From Metallyticus violacea (taxonomy: Eukaryota > Arthropoda > Insecta > Mantodea > Metallyticidae): a stretch of DNA of 64,000 nt. Where the stretch lies: NCBI GenBank assembly GCA_030762175.1, contig CM060843.1, forward strand, positions 112,187,369-112,251,368. Direction: 5' to 3'. The notes beneath the pieces were generated by a model that saw nothing but the letters and a program-made list of their open reading frames with translations, was not told where the DNA came from and made no database searches. Below are positions 36,217-48,776 of this stretch, piece by piece (position 1 is the first letter of the stretch; every line of letters starts with the position of its first letter). Made by a program: the position numbers and the translations under genes.

Positions 36217-36516
36217 GTCGGTCCTGGTGGTGCAGTGGTTACTATACTTGCCTTCTAAACCCAAGATCGCGGGTTCGAACCCGGCCAGGACCGATGGATT
36301 TTTTCGGGCGTAAAAATCCTAAGTATGGCTTTCTTCGGAAGGGAAGTAAAGCCGTGGGTTCCGTGTCGTACATTTACGGCACGAAAAAGAACCTCAAGCC
36401 TGAGAGAGAGGCCTGTGAGCAAAATTAGTCGGCCATTTCACGCCCTGAGTTGAATGGGACGCTGATGACTTGGGATGTTAAAGAGCGCCATAAATAAATA
36501 AATAAATAAAAAAAAA
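36217..36516 (+). mobile_element. SINE-A copy 4, full length, with target duplication
   Basis: The best full copy. The tRNA-like head has A box TGGTGCAGTGGT and B box GGGTTCGAACCC. Its acceptor-like ends GGTCCTGG and CCAGGACC pair. The body runs to GATGTTAAAGAGCGCC, then (ATAA)n and A9. A perfect 12-bp duplication CCTGCCTCAGCC flanks it (36205-36216 and 36517-36528). Polymerase III transcription is expected from the boxes. The head is not a functional tRNA gene, because its anticodon stem does not pair well. Confidence 0.97.
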
Positions 36517-36528
36517 CCTGCCTCAGCC

Positions 36529-37149
36529 ACCCGTAATGTTGATTTCTTTTGCCACAATCGTATTATAATCTTTGATTATTTGGCATATTAATTTTAATTG
36601 TTTATAGTAATTCCTACACCAAAACCAGAACTTTTGCGCTTTTCACCAATGGCACTTAGATCAGCTTAGCTTCAAGGTTGGCTCACGGTTTTTTCAACAG
36701 TTATCATAGATGCCGAAAGAATTTCCATTTCTTTTTAAAAAAAATGTGATAATGTCATGTCACTTAGGCATAATGGTCTAATATGGATAGTGATAATCAC
36801 AGAGCAGTTTTTTCACTCCATGACTTGAAGCACTATCTCTTAGATAGAACGTGGAGAAAACAAGTTACTTCAGTCTGCAACAATGTGATAACAATACGCC
36901 TACCATATTAACTGAATCGTTTCAGGAAAAAAGATTTAAATTTTTATTTTCCTTCCTCATGTAATGCCTAAGAAAGCTAAAATTATACGTAATTGGTTTA
37001 GGAATGTTCATATTATTACAGCTTTTCAACTCTGAAAAAAGCGACATTGTTTTAGTTGCTATATCCTCTACTGTTTCATTGAGTCAGTAACATGACGTAA
37101 CAAAATATTTCCTGTATTAAGAAATTAGTTATATGTTGTAAATTTGAAG
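36529..37149. other. Non-coding, nothing recognised
   Basis: No motif or repeat seen. Confidence 0.5.
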
Positions 37150-38700
37150 GTGCTAAGCCAATTGTGCAATAGAAATGTACAATTGACTACGGTCTATGAG
37201 ATGTGCAATAGTGTCTGATGTAATAAAGTAATGCATAAATACCATAAATAACACATACATGTCCACGTTCACTTTTACATTGGTTTGCCTGTCGCTTTTA
37301 TAACTGCAAGTCGACCATCCAACAATAACCATCATGAAAGAGAACCACTTCCCCATTGTTGCTTTCCCTCTGCTCATGCCACAGTTATTCGGGAAAAATA
37401 TAAATGAGAACGAAGCATGTGTATCTTTAGGGACATGTTACAGTCTCGGTTTGTTATAGGCATCCAGCATGTTCTCATCCAGTTATTTGTGTAGCTTTCT
37501 TGCCTGATGTTTCCGAGAAAGTTCACGACGCCCCGCAGTTTCTTTCTCGTCACAGTATAGCGAGCTATCAAACTTTTCATCAGGGAATACCGTTCAAATC
37601 TAAGAACCCCTCTTTAATTTCAGCTTCACTAAGTCAAGGCAATGCATTATGGCTTTTACAAAGTTCTGCATGAAACCGAGTTTTGTTTGGAGGGGCGGTA
37701 GCAGAATTTTGTGCGACTCTACCAGTGGTGACTGTTTCACATTCTTTTCTCCGACTTTCATTGGTTCCCTTGTAGGCTAGTCTTTCTTCTTATTGTGTAA
37801 CGACTTTACTAGCCTATCAATCAAAATCAAGATAATAAATAAAAAAGCAGTAGTACTTCGCATATACCAGTTGAAAACGCATTATCACAGAGCGCCAGCT
37901 ACACTTGCTGTATTCAAGGCAGTCTACCAGGAGTTTTAGATTATTATAAATTTCTTTCATGTGCACAGCATGCCCGATTGGAATATTTGGAAGCTGATTT
38001 CATTATATACCACCACCGCTTTGAGACTCAATTTCAGGTCTATTAATACTCGTCAATCTTGCGGGTCATTTTTAATTTAAAGGGAATTTATAAGGGCCAC
38101 CTACATTGTTACATAACAAAAGTAATTTATTTTTCAAAGCATGATGCAAATTGCACGCGGCGAGTGCAAAATAAAGTCTCTCAGATATTTTCTATGAGGT
38201 ACTTCCACTGTTGAAATTTTGATGCCAGTAACTTTGCTTTCTCCCTTGACAGCTATAGATTGCTAATTAAATAATTAAGCTCTTCTTGTGTTGAGCTGAT
38301 GACGCACTCTGGTCATCATATGGATCAACATCAGAATCTGGAGGCATTAATTCGCCTCCTTTTTCCTCCTCTTCTGAATCGATTCTTTCGGCCATTCGTA
38401 AAATGGTTTAAGGGCAGGGTATATTTGGGTACATTATTGTTTATTTTGTTCCCTACCTAATGCCTCCAGAAACACATGGTACCTTACAGAAATAGCAGTC
38501 ACTTAAAGTATTACTTGGCTCCCTCCACATCATAGGAACAAAAATGACATTTCAACCACTCTGCAAGATTTCTATCATACGCACCGCAAGAAATGTGTGG
38601 GGCCAGAGCTTGTCCTGGTCTCCAATCTTGCATCCGAAATAAATCTGTTATCCTTTTTTTTAACAATTGCAGTTGTATCCTTCTTCTGCTAATCAAAAGT
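37150..38700 (-). pseudogene. Pseudogene of an uncharacterised dispersed arthropod protein, copy 2 (long)
   Basis: On the minus strand, pieces appear in the order known from the intact family. From 38696 down: DWRPGQALAPHISCGAYDRN, an acidic linker (RIDSEEEEKGGELMPPDSDV), then ELNYLISN, a stop and LSREKAKLLASKFQQWKYL. At about 37985 comes IPIGHAVHMKEIYNNLKLL, and then VGEKNV, PPLQTKLGFMQNFVKAI and VVNFLGNIRQESY. The last part is CNMSLKIHMLRSHLYF, GKATMGKWFS and YKSDRQTNVKVNV. Related proteins in other arthropods read WAPHxCCxxC, CNMSLKIHFLHSHLDFFPEN and ATMEKRYQGKW at these points. Frameshifts and stops are frequent and the centre is partly deleted. The function is unknown. Confidence 0.65.
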
Positions 38701-41481
38701 CACTTCATCACAAATGTAACAAAATTATTTGGTGTTACTAACATAGCAATGAATCACGGCAACGTTCACTTGTAAGAATAAAGATGGAAATGCAGCCCGG
38801 GAAATACACAAAGGATTCACACTAGAAGAGGTTGCCAACACTAAAATTACAAGCGACTCCGCGACACTACAAGAGATTACACATACTGAAACTATTGCAT
38901 CGCCTTTTATCTATGCTGTGATACAATACATTACTTTATGAAGGCGAGGTGGTGCAATCACAAAAGTGTCGCCAACATATGATTGAACAAAGAGATTATA
39001 AATAATACCTTAGTATGCAATGTGCACTGAGTATATTGAATATAAGGTTTATATAATATATATCGTCTTTGTAATTTGTTATTTAGTAAATGAAAATTAG
39101 TAAATAGGTCAATTTTCATTTCAAGGAGAAAGGGTGTGTTAATGAGTGTAATTAATTATGTTAGGCAAATATAGCCCCACTACCTCTGTGGTCACATCAT
39201 TGGTGACCCCATTTAAATCCTTGCTAAAATTTGGTAGTATTGACAAGATGTAAAGTTAATTCATTTGGAATAGCAGTGACACCAATTTATCGGCTATGCA
39301 GACATAGTGTGCAACACTATTGATATGAGTTACAAAATACAAGGTATATGCTTTGACCTGAAACGTTTATGCAATAATTGCAGTTGGAGAGTGCTATAAC
39401 GAGGAAAAGCAGCATCCTTTTCATATGTAATGCATCATATTTCAAGAGCGTTATCATGCTTTATTTTGAATTTTAACTACAGGATAAAAGCAACAGCGTT
39501 TGTCACCATGTAGGTAAATATCTGCTTCCCATCACTGAGCATTTTATATCTTTCAAAAATGTTATCAAGTTTGACTAAAATGAAAGCTTGGTAAACTCCA
39601 GAGCACATTAAGATATATGTATTTTTTCCCCTTTATCATGTAACGTTTCATTTGTAAGTTAACAACGTAGCAATTTAGTTCAGGGATGTGCTTGCTGGAA
39701 TTCAATTTAAGATACTTTTGATGGATATCAGAGAAGAAAAGTAACATTTCCCAATAATATTTCTTCGTTCAAGTGAGGTAAATTGCAGCGAGCTGAAACT
39801 GAACCTACTGATCTCCTTTACACGGCACTGCTCTCAGATTTCGCAAAGTGGAGTGTTGGTATTGAAACACCATACGCCAATAGCCATTAGCTTGTCAGGG
39901 ACAGCAGCACTAGATAGGGCACTTGAAACAACTTGTCGCACAGAGGGGGGAGACGTAAGTCCCTCTGGTGAAGATGATCCAGATTCGATACCGACGACAT
40001 AGAAACTCTAAAGTCCGAAGTGTACAGAAAAAAAAAACGCAAATATCGTTATGTCTAATTGTCTGGTGTTGATGCACTTTGCGAGCTAACGTAAGTGAAC
40101 TTTACACCATAGCTAGTGCATGTTTTTTCACGCTATAAATGTATTTATATGCTTGTGACTAAGGTTTTTCAGTGCAAACTTCTCACATCTTATCCTCCTC
40201 CTGCGCTTTTTCTACTTTAAATCTCCAGAGTATCCTGTGGCTTTTGCCATCATTTCATATACACTACACTTTATTGACTGCACTTATTTTTTGTTTTTAC
40301 ATGCATTGCTTTTCTTTATGTTTTATCAGAACATGTGCTTTTGAGCTCCCTGCCTAAATTTTAGCTTTACTTACTCATATTCAAGGTTAAAGTAAAACAG
40401 AAGTATTGTTCTTTAAGCCGAATGTAGCTGCTAACTGGCATCCAGCTATCGTGCATAATTCATAACGATTTAGTGCAGAATAAACTGAAGCTGGTGAATG
40501 AACGGTACACAGAAAGAACTTAATAAGTCACTTTTGTCGATTTTCTGTTTGCTGCTAGCACTTAGTGTATTTTCTTTCTTGTAAGACAGAAAAATAAAAA
40601 AAATTGTCGATTCAATCGGTACAGAGGAACAAATAATTGGTGTATAAGGAAAAGTATTATTTATGTCAATGTAAATGTGAATAAATCATGCTAAGTTTTG
40701 TGTTGGAGAGCTGGCTTATGTTGTTTTTTCATTTGTATTATTATAAGGATTAATTTTTCTTTATGTGTTTGTGTGTGTGTGTACAAATGTGTAAGCGTTT
40801 TAAGCTATATTTGGCGTAAAATGTTCAATCTGAGGCTGGGAATGAAAGTCCCATATCCACTAAAAACAAGAAAAGGAAGAGTAATGCAGTTCAGAAGAGA
40901 AAATATTACGAAACAATAAGAGGAAGTGATTATAAGAGCAGAAGACAATGCTTTCAGTTAGTTCATATGGACTAATCAAGAGCAATAATTAAGCGGTTGA
41001 AAGCTTTCCAATAAATTACTGAAATACATTTAATTGCTGTTTTATCGAACAAAAGAGAAAGATGCGTCAAGATGATTGGAATCAGAACCTTCATATAATT
41101 ATAAAGTTTGCATTAATGTTGAGATTACAGTATATGTGCCAAAAAGTATTCTTTTCCCTATATGATATTGGCAAAGATAATTGTTTATATTATGCATTCC
41201 TTAAACTTTTCAGGTAAAGCACTTCTAATGATAGAAAAAAAATAACATTCGAATTATTACAAGTAATATCACGAGAGGTCCTAAGATTGCCGATAAATTC
41301 ACGAACGTAGCTAGTAAATTTATCAGGAAGCTCAGATCCTCGAATGACATTTATTAGGACTATTTCACGAATAAAATAAAATAAGTATTTAAATATAATT
41401 CCTCTAAACTAGGCCAACAAAATTGTAATAATTGTGATGAAATTTCTTATGAAGGAAGCAATCAATTAACATTTAGCAAAC

Positions 41482-41528
41482 TTATTATTATTATTATTAT
41501 TATTATTGTTGTTGTTGTTGTTGTTATT
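41482..41528. repeat. (TTA)n(TTG)n microsatellite
   Basis: About eight TTA/ATT units pass into five TTG units. Confidence 0.93.
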
Positions 41529-41814
41529 GTGATAAAGCTGTTAGCGCGGCACTCGGTTTCCACAGGACAATTCAAGATCACAACCTCCTTACAGTCGTGA
41601 TCACGCTTCAAGCGGCTAGTACCTGGTAAACCAGTTAAATCTGTTACTGGAAGGGCAACTTTTCAGCAGTAACGATAACACGGAGCATGCATTTCGATCA
41701 ATGCTCCGGCGTTATGATAAATATTTCTACGCTAATGGTGTCCAAGTTCTAATGACGTGTTGTGATAGAAAATTGCATTCAGAAATAAAGGTGTTTTATA
41801 CACCCATTAATATG

Positions 41815-41842
41815 GAACCTCGGCCACCCGTGGCGGTCTCTT
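41815..41842 (-). repeat. SINE-B head scrap
   Basis: CCTCGGCCACCCGTGGCGGT matches the 5' end of SINE-B in minus orientation exactly as in the copies at 45.6 and 53.3 kb. No body precedes it. Too short to be sure. Confidence 0.45.
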
Positions 41843-42699
41843 ATAAGGAAATTAGCGCAAGTTACAATAGCGATTGCAAAAATGTTGTGGATTTTGTTAA
41901 CGCGTATGATGTATAAATTTAAGATCGTGCAAATATTTGATGTTGCACTCATAAGGAACTACGTCTAACAGCATATCACAAAAACTGCAGTCAATGTGCA
42001 CACTTCAACATTTGGTCGCTAGCAGTTTCATAATATGTTCCCTTCATAGCTTCTGTAAACGAAATAGGTATCAACACATGATGATGCTGCCGGTGCTACA
42101 GCTTGGTTTTTGTACCTGCATTAAATACTTAGGTGTTCTGCATGAGTTTCACAATCGATACATTCTCCGATCGTGACTAGCCAACTGGAGCAGCTAGACA
42201 ATAATTTATTTTGTGCTGTAAACGATTACGTAGCGAGAATTTACTCCTAACGCACTCGCGCGCTATGAATCCTACAAATATCCTGGGCATAACTGTTATC
42301 CATTACAAATACAAAAGATTTACAGACAATTATAGAACAGGAGAAAAAGGCAGCGAAATTCATAACCAACTAGAAGGAAAACGTGGTAGCAACATACGGA
42401 CGACGTAACATACAATGTACTACATCGAGGAATATGAATAGGCTGAAGAAGATTTGCCAAAAATAACTGTGGACAATGCAAGTGTTGCTCTATGTTAATA
42501 AATTTTGAAAGCCAGTAGTTCAGTTATCCGCCAAGTGTACAGAAGAGAAAGAAGTGGCGATGTTCCACTAGAAAGGGAAAAGGAGATATTTGCGTTTCAG
42601 AATTCAGGGAAAACGAAACGATTGAGCTCCAATACGTTTGTAAACGCTATCGTACCTACAAGACATACTTCATCTACGATATCTATGTCACCTGATAGT

Positions 42700-42762
42700 A
42701 GTGGTTTTGGTGGTGGTGGTAATGACGGCGCGGCGGCGGTGGCGGTAGCAGTAGCAGCTTCT
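42700..42762. repeat. Trinucleotide GGT/GCG-rich tract
   Basis: GGT units followed by GCG, GTG and GCA units, giving Gly- and Ala-rich chance translations. Confidence 0.8.
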
Positions 42763-43489
42763 TTAGTGTTATAACATTATACACATTATAAATATATTTT
42801 ATGCATGGATCGTAGACCGTGCATGCTCTAGTTTGACACACAATCAGAAAGAGGAACGAATAAAAATACAAATAAAGCAATATTATTATTAATAAATAAG
42901 TGATCATTGAAAATGGGAAGAACGACATTTGCAGATATATGAATGGAAAAATAATACATATAATTTATAATTATGGTAATTTTTGAGTCCTAATCAGAAA
43001 ATAAATTGCTTTTAGCTTCACGCGCTTTGGCTAGGAAAATGCCTATATTCAACCAATAAGTGTGATGCGCAAACAAGTCCCAGCATGCCAATCATCCTCT
43101 AATTGTCGTAAAAAGTTTGCAGAAAACAGCTTTCTGAAAGGTGTTCACAATGGGTACATTCTGCCAGATTATGTACGCATTCCTCATCCCTTCCACAAAA
43201 TGGGCAGATTATCCTACCAGAGCTATTCGTTATTTTTGAGCCTTCCAAATTCCTAGTCTATACAGGCCATTCCTGATCTCGCCTTTCTCCCTAGAATGAG
43301 CATATACATATACATCTATTTACCCCAGATTATTTTCATTTAATTTGATAGCCTCAAGGAGACTCGTGTCACAATCTGCCTCGATTTCCTGCCTGCTGAT
43401 AACCTCTAGCCTTATTCTAATCTTCCATATGCACCAGATAGAGGAACGAGAGGAAAAGCAGCGATCGAAACTTTATATAATTGATGATT

Positions 43490-43785
43490 ATACAATTTTT
43501 GGATCCCGAGATCTCTCTTAAGCGCGTTTCATCTCCAGTAATGATATTTAAGATAAAGACATCATCGCTTTCTTGAAGAAGATCCAACGTCTCTTGGTTG
43601 AATTCTTGGCAATGCTTTCTGCTCTGGTGACAGCATTCGAGATACTCATTGGGATATGGTTATGAATGATTGTAAGAACCATGCCAGCTGAAAGTATTAT
43701 GAATTATTACATTTATCATGACAGAACGATCTTCCATAATTCTACCCGGCATTTCTGACACATTTCATGTGAAGATGCTTCCACA
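43490..43785 (-). pseudogene. mariner-type transposase relic around the first catalytic Asp
   Basis: On the minus strand, one frame reads CHQSRKHCQEFNQETLDLLQ then ESDDVFILNIITGDETRLRE. This matches the (R/K)xxxCQ...L...DDxFLxxIITGDETW block holding the first catalytic Asp. Upstream, MEDRSVMI and a damaged HTH may follow the family order. Nothing of the second and third catalytic blocks is seen. It belongs to a different mariner lineage from the DD34D family at 2.3-47 kb. Confidence 0.68.
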
Positions 43786-45351
43786 GAGCGTCTTGTGTGT
43801 GGGGTAATTTTAACTGGAGTCCTAGCATCAATTAAATTGGTGGGCCCAACTTAACTTTATAACATGTATGATGGAATGAAATGACCGTTCACAGCTCATA
43901 ACCTCTCGAGCATTTCTTTTGACTTCTTCCCTTTTTGTAAGGATGGAACGTTCCTCCAAACTCCGTTTCTTTGTTTAATACTTACACTGATTTGCTATCC
44001 TATCACGTCACTTGGTTCACACTACAACCAGACTGTGCCCAAATATTTTCTGACCTGTACCAATAAGCTCAGTTGCGTAACAGAAACACACCATTTTCAG
44101 GCAGGTAAATTGTTAAACGCCCCTCTTATTGTCTATATTTCTAAATGAAATTTATCAAAATTTAACTTTACATTTGGATATATTTCTTTCCTACTGATGC
44201 AATCTCAAATATGTAACAATTATGGCTATTTCCATAGCGTACTTTTGGTTTCATCATTAGTGGAACTGTGTCCATCATTTATGAAACGTCTTACTATACA
44301 GTTTAAAAGCGTTCCCTCCTAAAGAATACCCAAGACCCTTGTAGTACATTAGAAATCCCATCCAAGATTTTCTTCGTCTTTCTTACCGATCCCAGCTGTT
44401 TACTATAAAGCAGCTGTGACTTGTGAAAGCATCCCGTTTTTGAACATTTGAAGTACTCTAAAAAGAACGAATAATCAGTTTTGAAGCACTGCCAAGGAAT
44501 AAAAAGCTGTTTCACTCTCTTCCCTTTCTTCATTTTATTGCCATTCCTTCCTTCCCACAAGTTTTCGTCACACAGGACACGAACAACTGGCTCACTTTTC
44601 TTTCCGCACGCAAAATAAAAATTCCCTTCTTAAATTTCTTTTCCGGACATTGCATGACGAGGAGGAACAGCGTGGCAAAGACAAAGGGTCTTTCACCTCA
44701 GCAGTTACACAGTAAGGGCTGAGCTGGTTAACTTTTGACGTCATGTATTCTTAGGTCATAGCATGCAAAGACAATCAAGGAGTCAACTCACTTAAGGTGT
44801 ATATAATCAGATAAACTGTTTCACACGTTAATGGAAAGGTAAGTTGTGTAATTCAGCATTTGAAAGTGGTTGCACGAAAATAGTCTATGAATAACAATAT
44901 GTATGTTACCCAAAAATATTTTATTAGAAGAAAAAAAAGTTCTCCTTCAGTATCCAGTAAATCCCTTATATTTATTGAAAAGGTCAAATCTCTTTATTAA
45001 AATTATGTTTTACAAAATACAATGCTTTCAAATGGACGTTCATCCCTGAAATTGCGGCACGTACGGCGGCTGGAGCCACGCTGTTTATCGGTTGATTCGA
45101 ATATGTTAATGATTTTATTTCAAAAACTAGCGCGATCCTTTTTACTTGCATCTTAAGTTGATCATCTTTCATGATGGTTAGCGAGTTTTTCGGTATCCAG
45201 CCCTGGACCTCTATTAAGACACTGCATGCGAATATGCATAGGAAAAGAAATATTGCATTTCCATAAATAAAATTAAAGAAACAAAGTTGCCGCTTGATAT
45301 GTAATATTGCGGCCAGGGCTAAATTTTGCATAAGTTTATTCCTATTATTTC
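43786..45351. other. Non-coding, nothing recognised
   Basis: Open frames on the minus strand (44303-44560, 44984-45331) have no family signature. Confidence 0.45.
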
Positions 45352-45358
45352 TTAATAC

Positions 45359-45640
45359 TTTTTTAGTAGTGTTTAACGCCCGTTTTCACTGCTGAGGCAC
45401 CACAGGAGGTGAACATTGGTGATACATGAGATGAAATGATATATTGGGAAAGGATATTTTTTTTAAGGAAGGAAGCGTTCCGGGCTTAAGTTTAGGGTAC
45501 CTCCCCAGTATTTGCCAGTTATGAAGACTGAGGAAAACCTGGAAAAAATCCCAGTCGGGAGGACGCTCCTGGCGGAATTCGAACCCCAGACCTCCCGCTC
45601 ACGAGTCCGCGCCTCAACGATCTCGGCCACCCGTGGCGGT
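45359..45640 (-). mobile_element. SINE-B copy 4
   Basis: Full-length minus-strand copy, from the tail (TAGTGTTTAACGCCCGTTTT) to the head (CTCGGCCACCCGTGGCGGT), with B box complement GGAATTCGAACCCC. It is flanked by TTAATAC (45352-45358 and 45641-45647), probably the remains of the target duplication. Confidence 0.95.
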
Positions 45641-45647
45641 TTAATAC

Positions 45648-46797
45648 ATTTTAACGCTATATTACCTTTGTTTGGCTTCTTTCAGATGGAAATGAATTTC
45701 AATGATAATAAAAGAGAATGATGTGGCGAAAAAAAGGAAGGAGGAGATAAAAATAAGTTTGAATGCGTCGGAGATACAAAGGATATTTCCATTCATTGCA
45801 AAATACTGTGGCACTTTATGGCGCTTCAGTTCCTGCGGGTGACGAGTTGCCGGGCCGTTACATTGATTTCCACCGTACTCGTCTCTATAGGGATAAGCAA
45901 CAGCTACGTGCCGCGCCGCTCTGCCAATTACTGAAACAAAATGAAGAGATTAGCTACTGTCGAAAATCCTCTGGGAGAACAAAAGCATTCTGATGCACCA
46001 TATATTAGGTATTATGATAGGGAGAAGTTTTCACTCCTGTGTAGCAACAAATAAGTCCCAGGCATAACACCAGTGGCTTATTTAAGAAGGTGGCAATATT
46101 CCACTTCCAGTCCTCTGTTTGCCAAGCAGTAATTTCAATACCATAGTCCTCAAGTATTCCACGATAGGGAAGAAATGGGAATAGCGTTGCATCATCTTTA
46201 TTATACAGAGCGACCCAATGAACTATACACCAACTTACGTGTTTTCCTGTAGGCGAAAGCAGCGTTTGTTGTCTTTCATACGCATTTGGCACAACGTTAT
46301 CCATCACTCGCTGGAGTTAACTTGGAGTAAAGCTGGGCTATTTCCTGGCGAATATTCTGTTTCAGCTCTACCAGGCTATGAGGAGTTTCTATTGTATATA
46401 GTCTTTTTATTGTATCCCAAAGATAAAAGCGCAAGATGAATGGAGGATGACAGAACTCTGTCATTTGAAACACTCTTTCAATTTACCTCATTCTTATGTG
46501 GTGCATGTGATTCTTTGCACACAGTCATTATTTGTTGCGAAAAATGTGTAAGTTATTATGGGGGCAACTCGCCAAACGATGTCCGAAGTCATCTATGCTT
46601 ATTCGGTGAGTTCCCTATGCCATCTTGTAGTGGACACCATTCAAGGCCTAAAGTTTATTATAAACAATATGGTTTGTTATAAGGCCTGAAATATTTTGCA
46701 CTTTTACTTTTTTTTTAAATCGTCTTTGAACTTGACTAACTGCGTTAACTCTTATGAATCATAAATAGTTATACTTTTTTCATTAGAAACATATTAG
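45648..46797. other. Non-coding, nothing recognised
   Basis: Several overlapping short open frames on both strands (45763-46682) show no recognisable domain. Confidence 0.45.
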
Positions 46798-46798
46798 G

Positions 46799-47625
46799 TT
46801 AGGTCCATAGGTTTCCGGCCTAACCACCTTCTAGGTACGATAAAGACAAAAAGTATATTTAACTTTTCAATATAGTTACCCATTATTGCAATACTCACAT
46901 GTTTGGATTGACATTTCAACCCTCCCCCTAAATTAGTCAGAAGTCTGGTCTGCAAAATGGGCATAATCAGAATCCATCACTTCTTCGTCACACTTACGAG
47001 CCTTCTCGAAGGTCCTTCTTAAGTATAGAAAAGAGAAAATAGTCGTTGGGAGCTAGATATGGGCTGTAGGGTGGATGGTATATCTCCTTGAAGCCACATT
47101 TCTTCATAGCTTCCTTTGCAACAAGAGCAGTGTGCAAATGCTCGTTGTCGTGAACAAGGCGCACACCACTAATCAGCTTTCCTCGCATTTTCTCTTTGAT
47201 TAAAGCACGTAGTCTGTACAATAGGCATAATACTCCCCATTTACTGTGGTGTTCCTCTCCTTGAAGTCAATGAAGAGTATTCCTTCACTGTGCCATAAGA
47301 TTGCGGCTATGATCTTTTTGGTAGACTGAGTGACCTTGGCCTTTAGAGGCGGTGCTTCTCTGGTTTCCGGGACAAGGGAACCACAGGATCATAGTTTCAT
47401 CCCCTGTAACAATGGTTTGCAGAACTTTTCTCTCGTTGCTACGGCAGAGCTCCGAAATTGCCTGACAACAGATGACTCGTTGCTGCTTTTGAACTGAGGA
47501 AAGAAATCTAGACACCCATTTTGCATAAACCTTATTTATGTTTAAATGCTCATGAATAATTCGAAGGACTGTTGTTTTAGAGAAGCCTAACCTTGCTGCT
47601 ATTTCTGTATTGTTGAGCCGCCGTT
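46799..47625 (-). pseudogene. DD34D mariner element, copy 4 (5' truncated)
   Basis: The terminal repeat GGTCCATAGGTTTCCGGCCT lies at the low-coordinate end (about 46801-46821). The transposase is read on the minus strand from about 47620: a piece of the second HTH (AARLGFSKTTVLRII-like), then VTGDETMIL with the first Asp. HDNEHLHTALVAKEAMKKCG with the second follows, then YSPYLAPNDYFLF with the third. Frameshifts occur around 47400 and 47225. The N-terminal third and left repeat are missing. Confidence 0.93.
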
Positions 47626-47956
47626 CAAATATATATCATGGGTTTATTACATTTTATTTTTCTACTGACTAGCGTGAATAGGTATACTGTCACAGCTAAG
47701 GATGTTGGAAAAATAGCAGTTGAGGTTATTTCTGAGCCATTTTGCTTTTTGGAAAATATTTCACTATTAAAGGAACCTGTAAGCGCTTTTCTGCTTGATT
47801 AAACATGTTATGGTGAGGATAAATTCCAAAAAAAACACTAACTCAAATGTTAATGCTAAAGCAAGGTAATGCAAGATATATTATAATCACAAATACAGGA
47901 AAGAAGCAAGGAACGGCATTACTACCTTTATCAGATATAGGCGATATTCTAACTGA
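47626..47956. other. Non-coding spacer
   Basis: Nothing recognised. Confidence 0.5.
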
Positions 47957-47957
47957 A

Positions 47958-47958
47958 A

Positions 47959-48001
<43 letters not shown>
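47958..48001. repeat. (CA)n microsatellite
   Basis: About twenty-one uninterrupted CA units beside the tail of a SINE-B copy. Confidence 0.97.
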
Positions 48002-48005
<4 letters not shown>

Positions 48006-48007
48006 TG

Positions 48008-48284
48008 AGGGTAACATTACCCCCCCCCCCCTTATCGCTGAGACTTCACAGGTAGGGGACGCTGTGATACTGAGATGAAAAGAATATTTGAGAAAGAATT
48101 ATTTTCAAGGAAAGAAACGTTCCAGTTCTATGTTTGAGGTACATATCCGGTATTTTCCGTAAGTTAGGACTGAGGAAAACCTGAAAAAGAAAAACTCGGA
48201 GAGGACTGTCCTGGCGGGAATTTAACCCCAGTGCTGTCGCTCACGAATTGGCGCCTGAACGACTTCGGCCATCCGTGGCGATAC
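48008..48284 (-). mobile_element. SINE-B copy 5, diverged
   Basis: Recognisable by GCTGAGACTTCACAGG, TGAGGAAAACCTGAAAAAG, GGAGAGGACTGTCCTGGCGG and CGGCCATCCGTGGCG. A C12 run replaces the usual AACGCCCG near the tail. It is an old copy. Confidence 0.88.
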
Positions 48285-48696
48285 AGAGATATCTGAAAAC
48301 ACATTTCAAGTCTTGAATATTGATTCTAAATTTAGAAACGTTTGCAGGCTGTCTAGTGATTTTTGTTGATCCGCAAACTAAGGCACATCAAAACCAGCAA
48401 ACCCTAGTTAAACAAATATTTTAGAAGTTCTATAATATCAAAATTAATACTACATCTTGCAATCATAGTAAATTCGTAACATTGTGTATTATAAAAATGT
48501 ATATAAAATATGAACAAATTTCAATTATATATGACACTATATACTCTAGTCAAGATTAAATAGTATGCTGTGGAATTATCTATGTTGTTGTAACTTGTGT
48601 GCCTATTTTTTTCGGTATTGGGGAAGGGAGTGTAATTTAGTCGGACATTTCACAACTATATAGGTCCGACATCTTCTCATATAGAAAACGAGAAAC
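48285..48696. other. Non-coding, nothing recognised
   Basis: AT-rich spacer up to the Penelope-like insertion. Confidence 0.5.
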
Positions 48697-48776
48697 ATGA
48701 ATACTTTTAATGAATATCATTGTATGATTCAGTTGAACTACACGCTCTTAAAGCTTCACTTACTTTTCATAAATGT

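Larger units (their letters stand above)
38701..43485. other. Non-coding; microsatellites and a tiny SINE-B scrap
   Basis: No gene recognised over about 4.8 kb. It contains (TTA)n(TTG)n at 41482-41528, a GGT/GCG-rich tract at 42700-42760 and a 28-bp SINE-B head scrap at 41815-41842. The open frame 42505-42774 ends in that low-complexity tract. Confidence 0.5.

Noticed and set aside
36217..36292. A tRNA gene
   Set aside because: Acceptor-like ends pair and A/B boxes are present, but the anticodon stem does not pair well and the same head heads all SINE-A copies; it is a SINE promoter.
42505..42774. Gly/Ala-rich protein end
   Set aside because: The apparent composition comes from GGT/GCG trinucleotide repeats; the rest has no family features.
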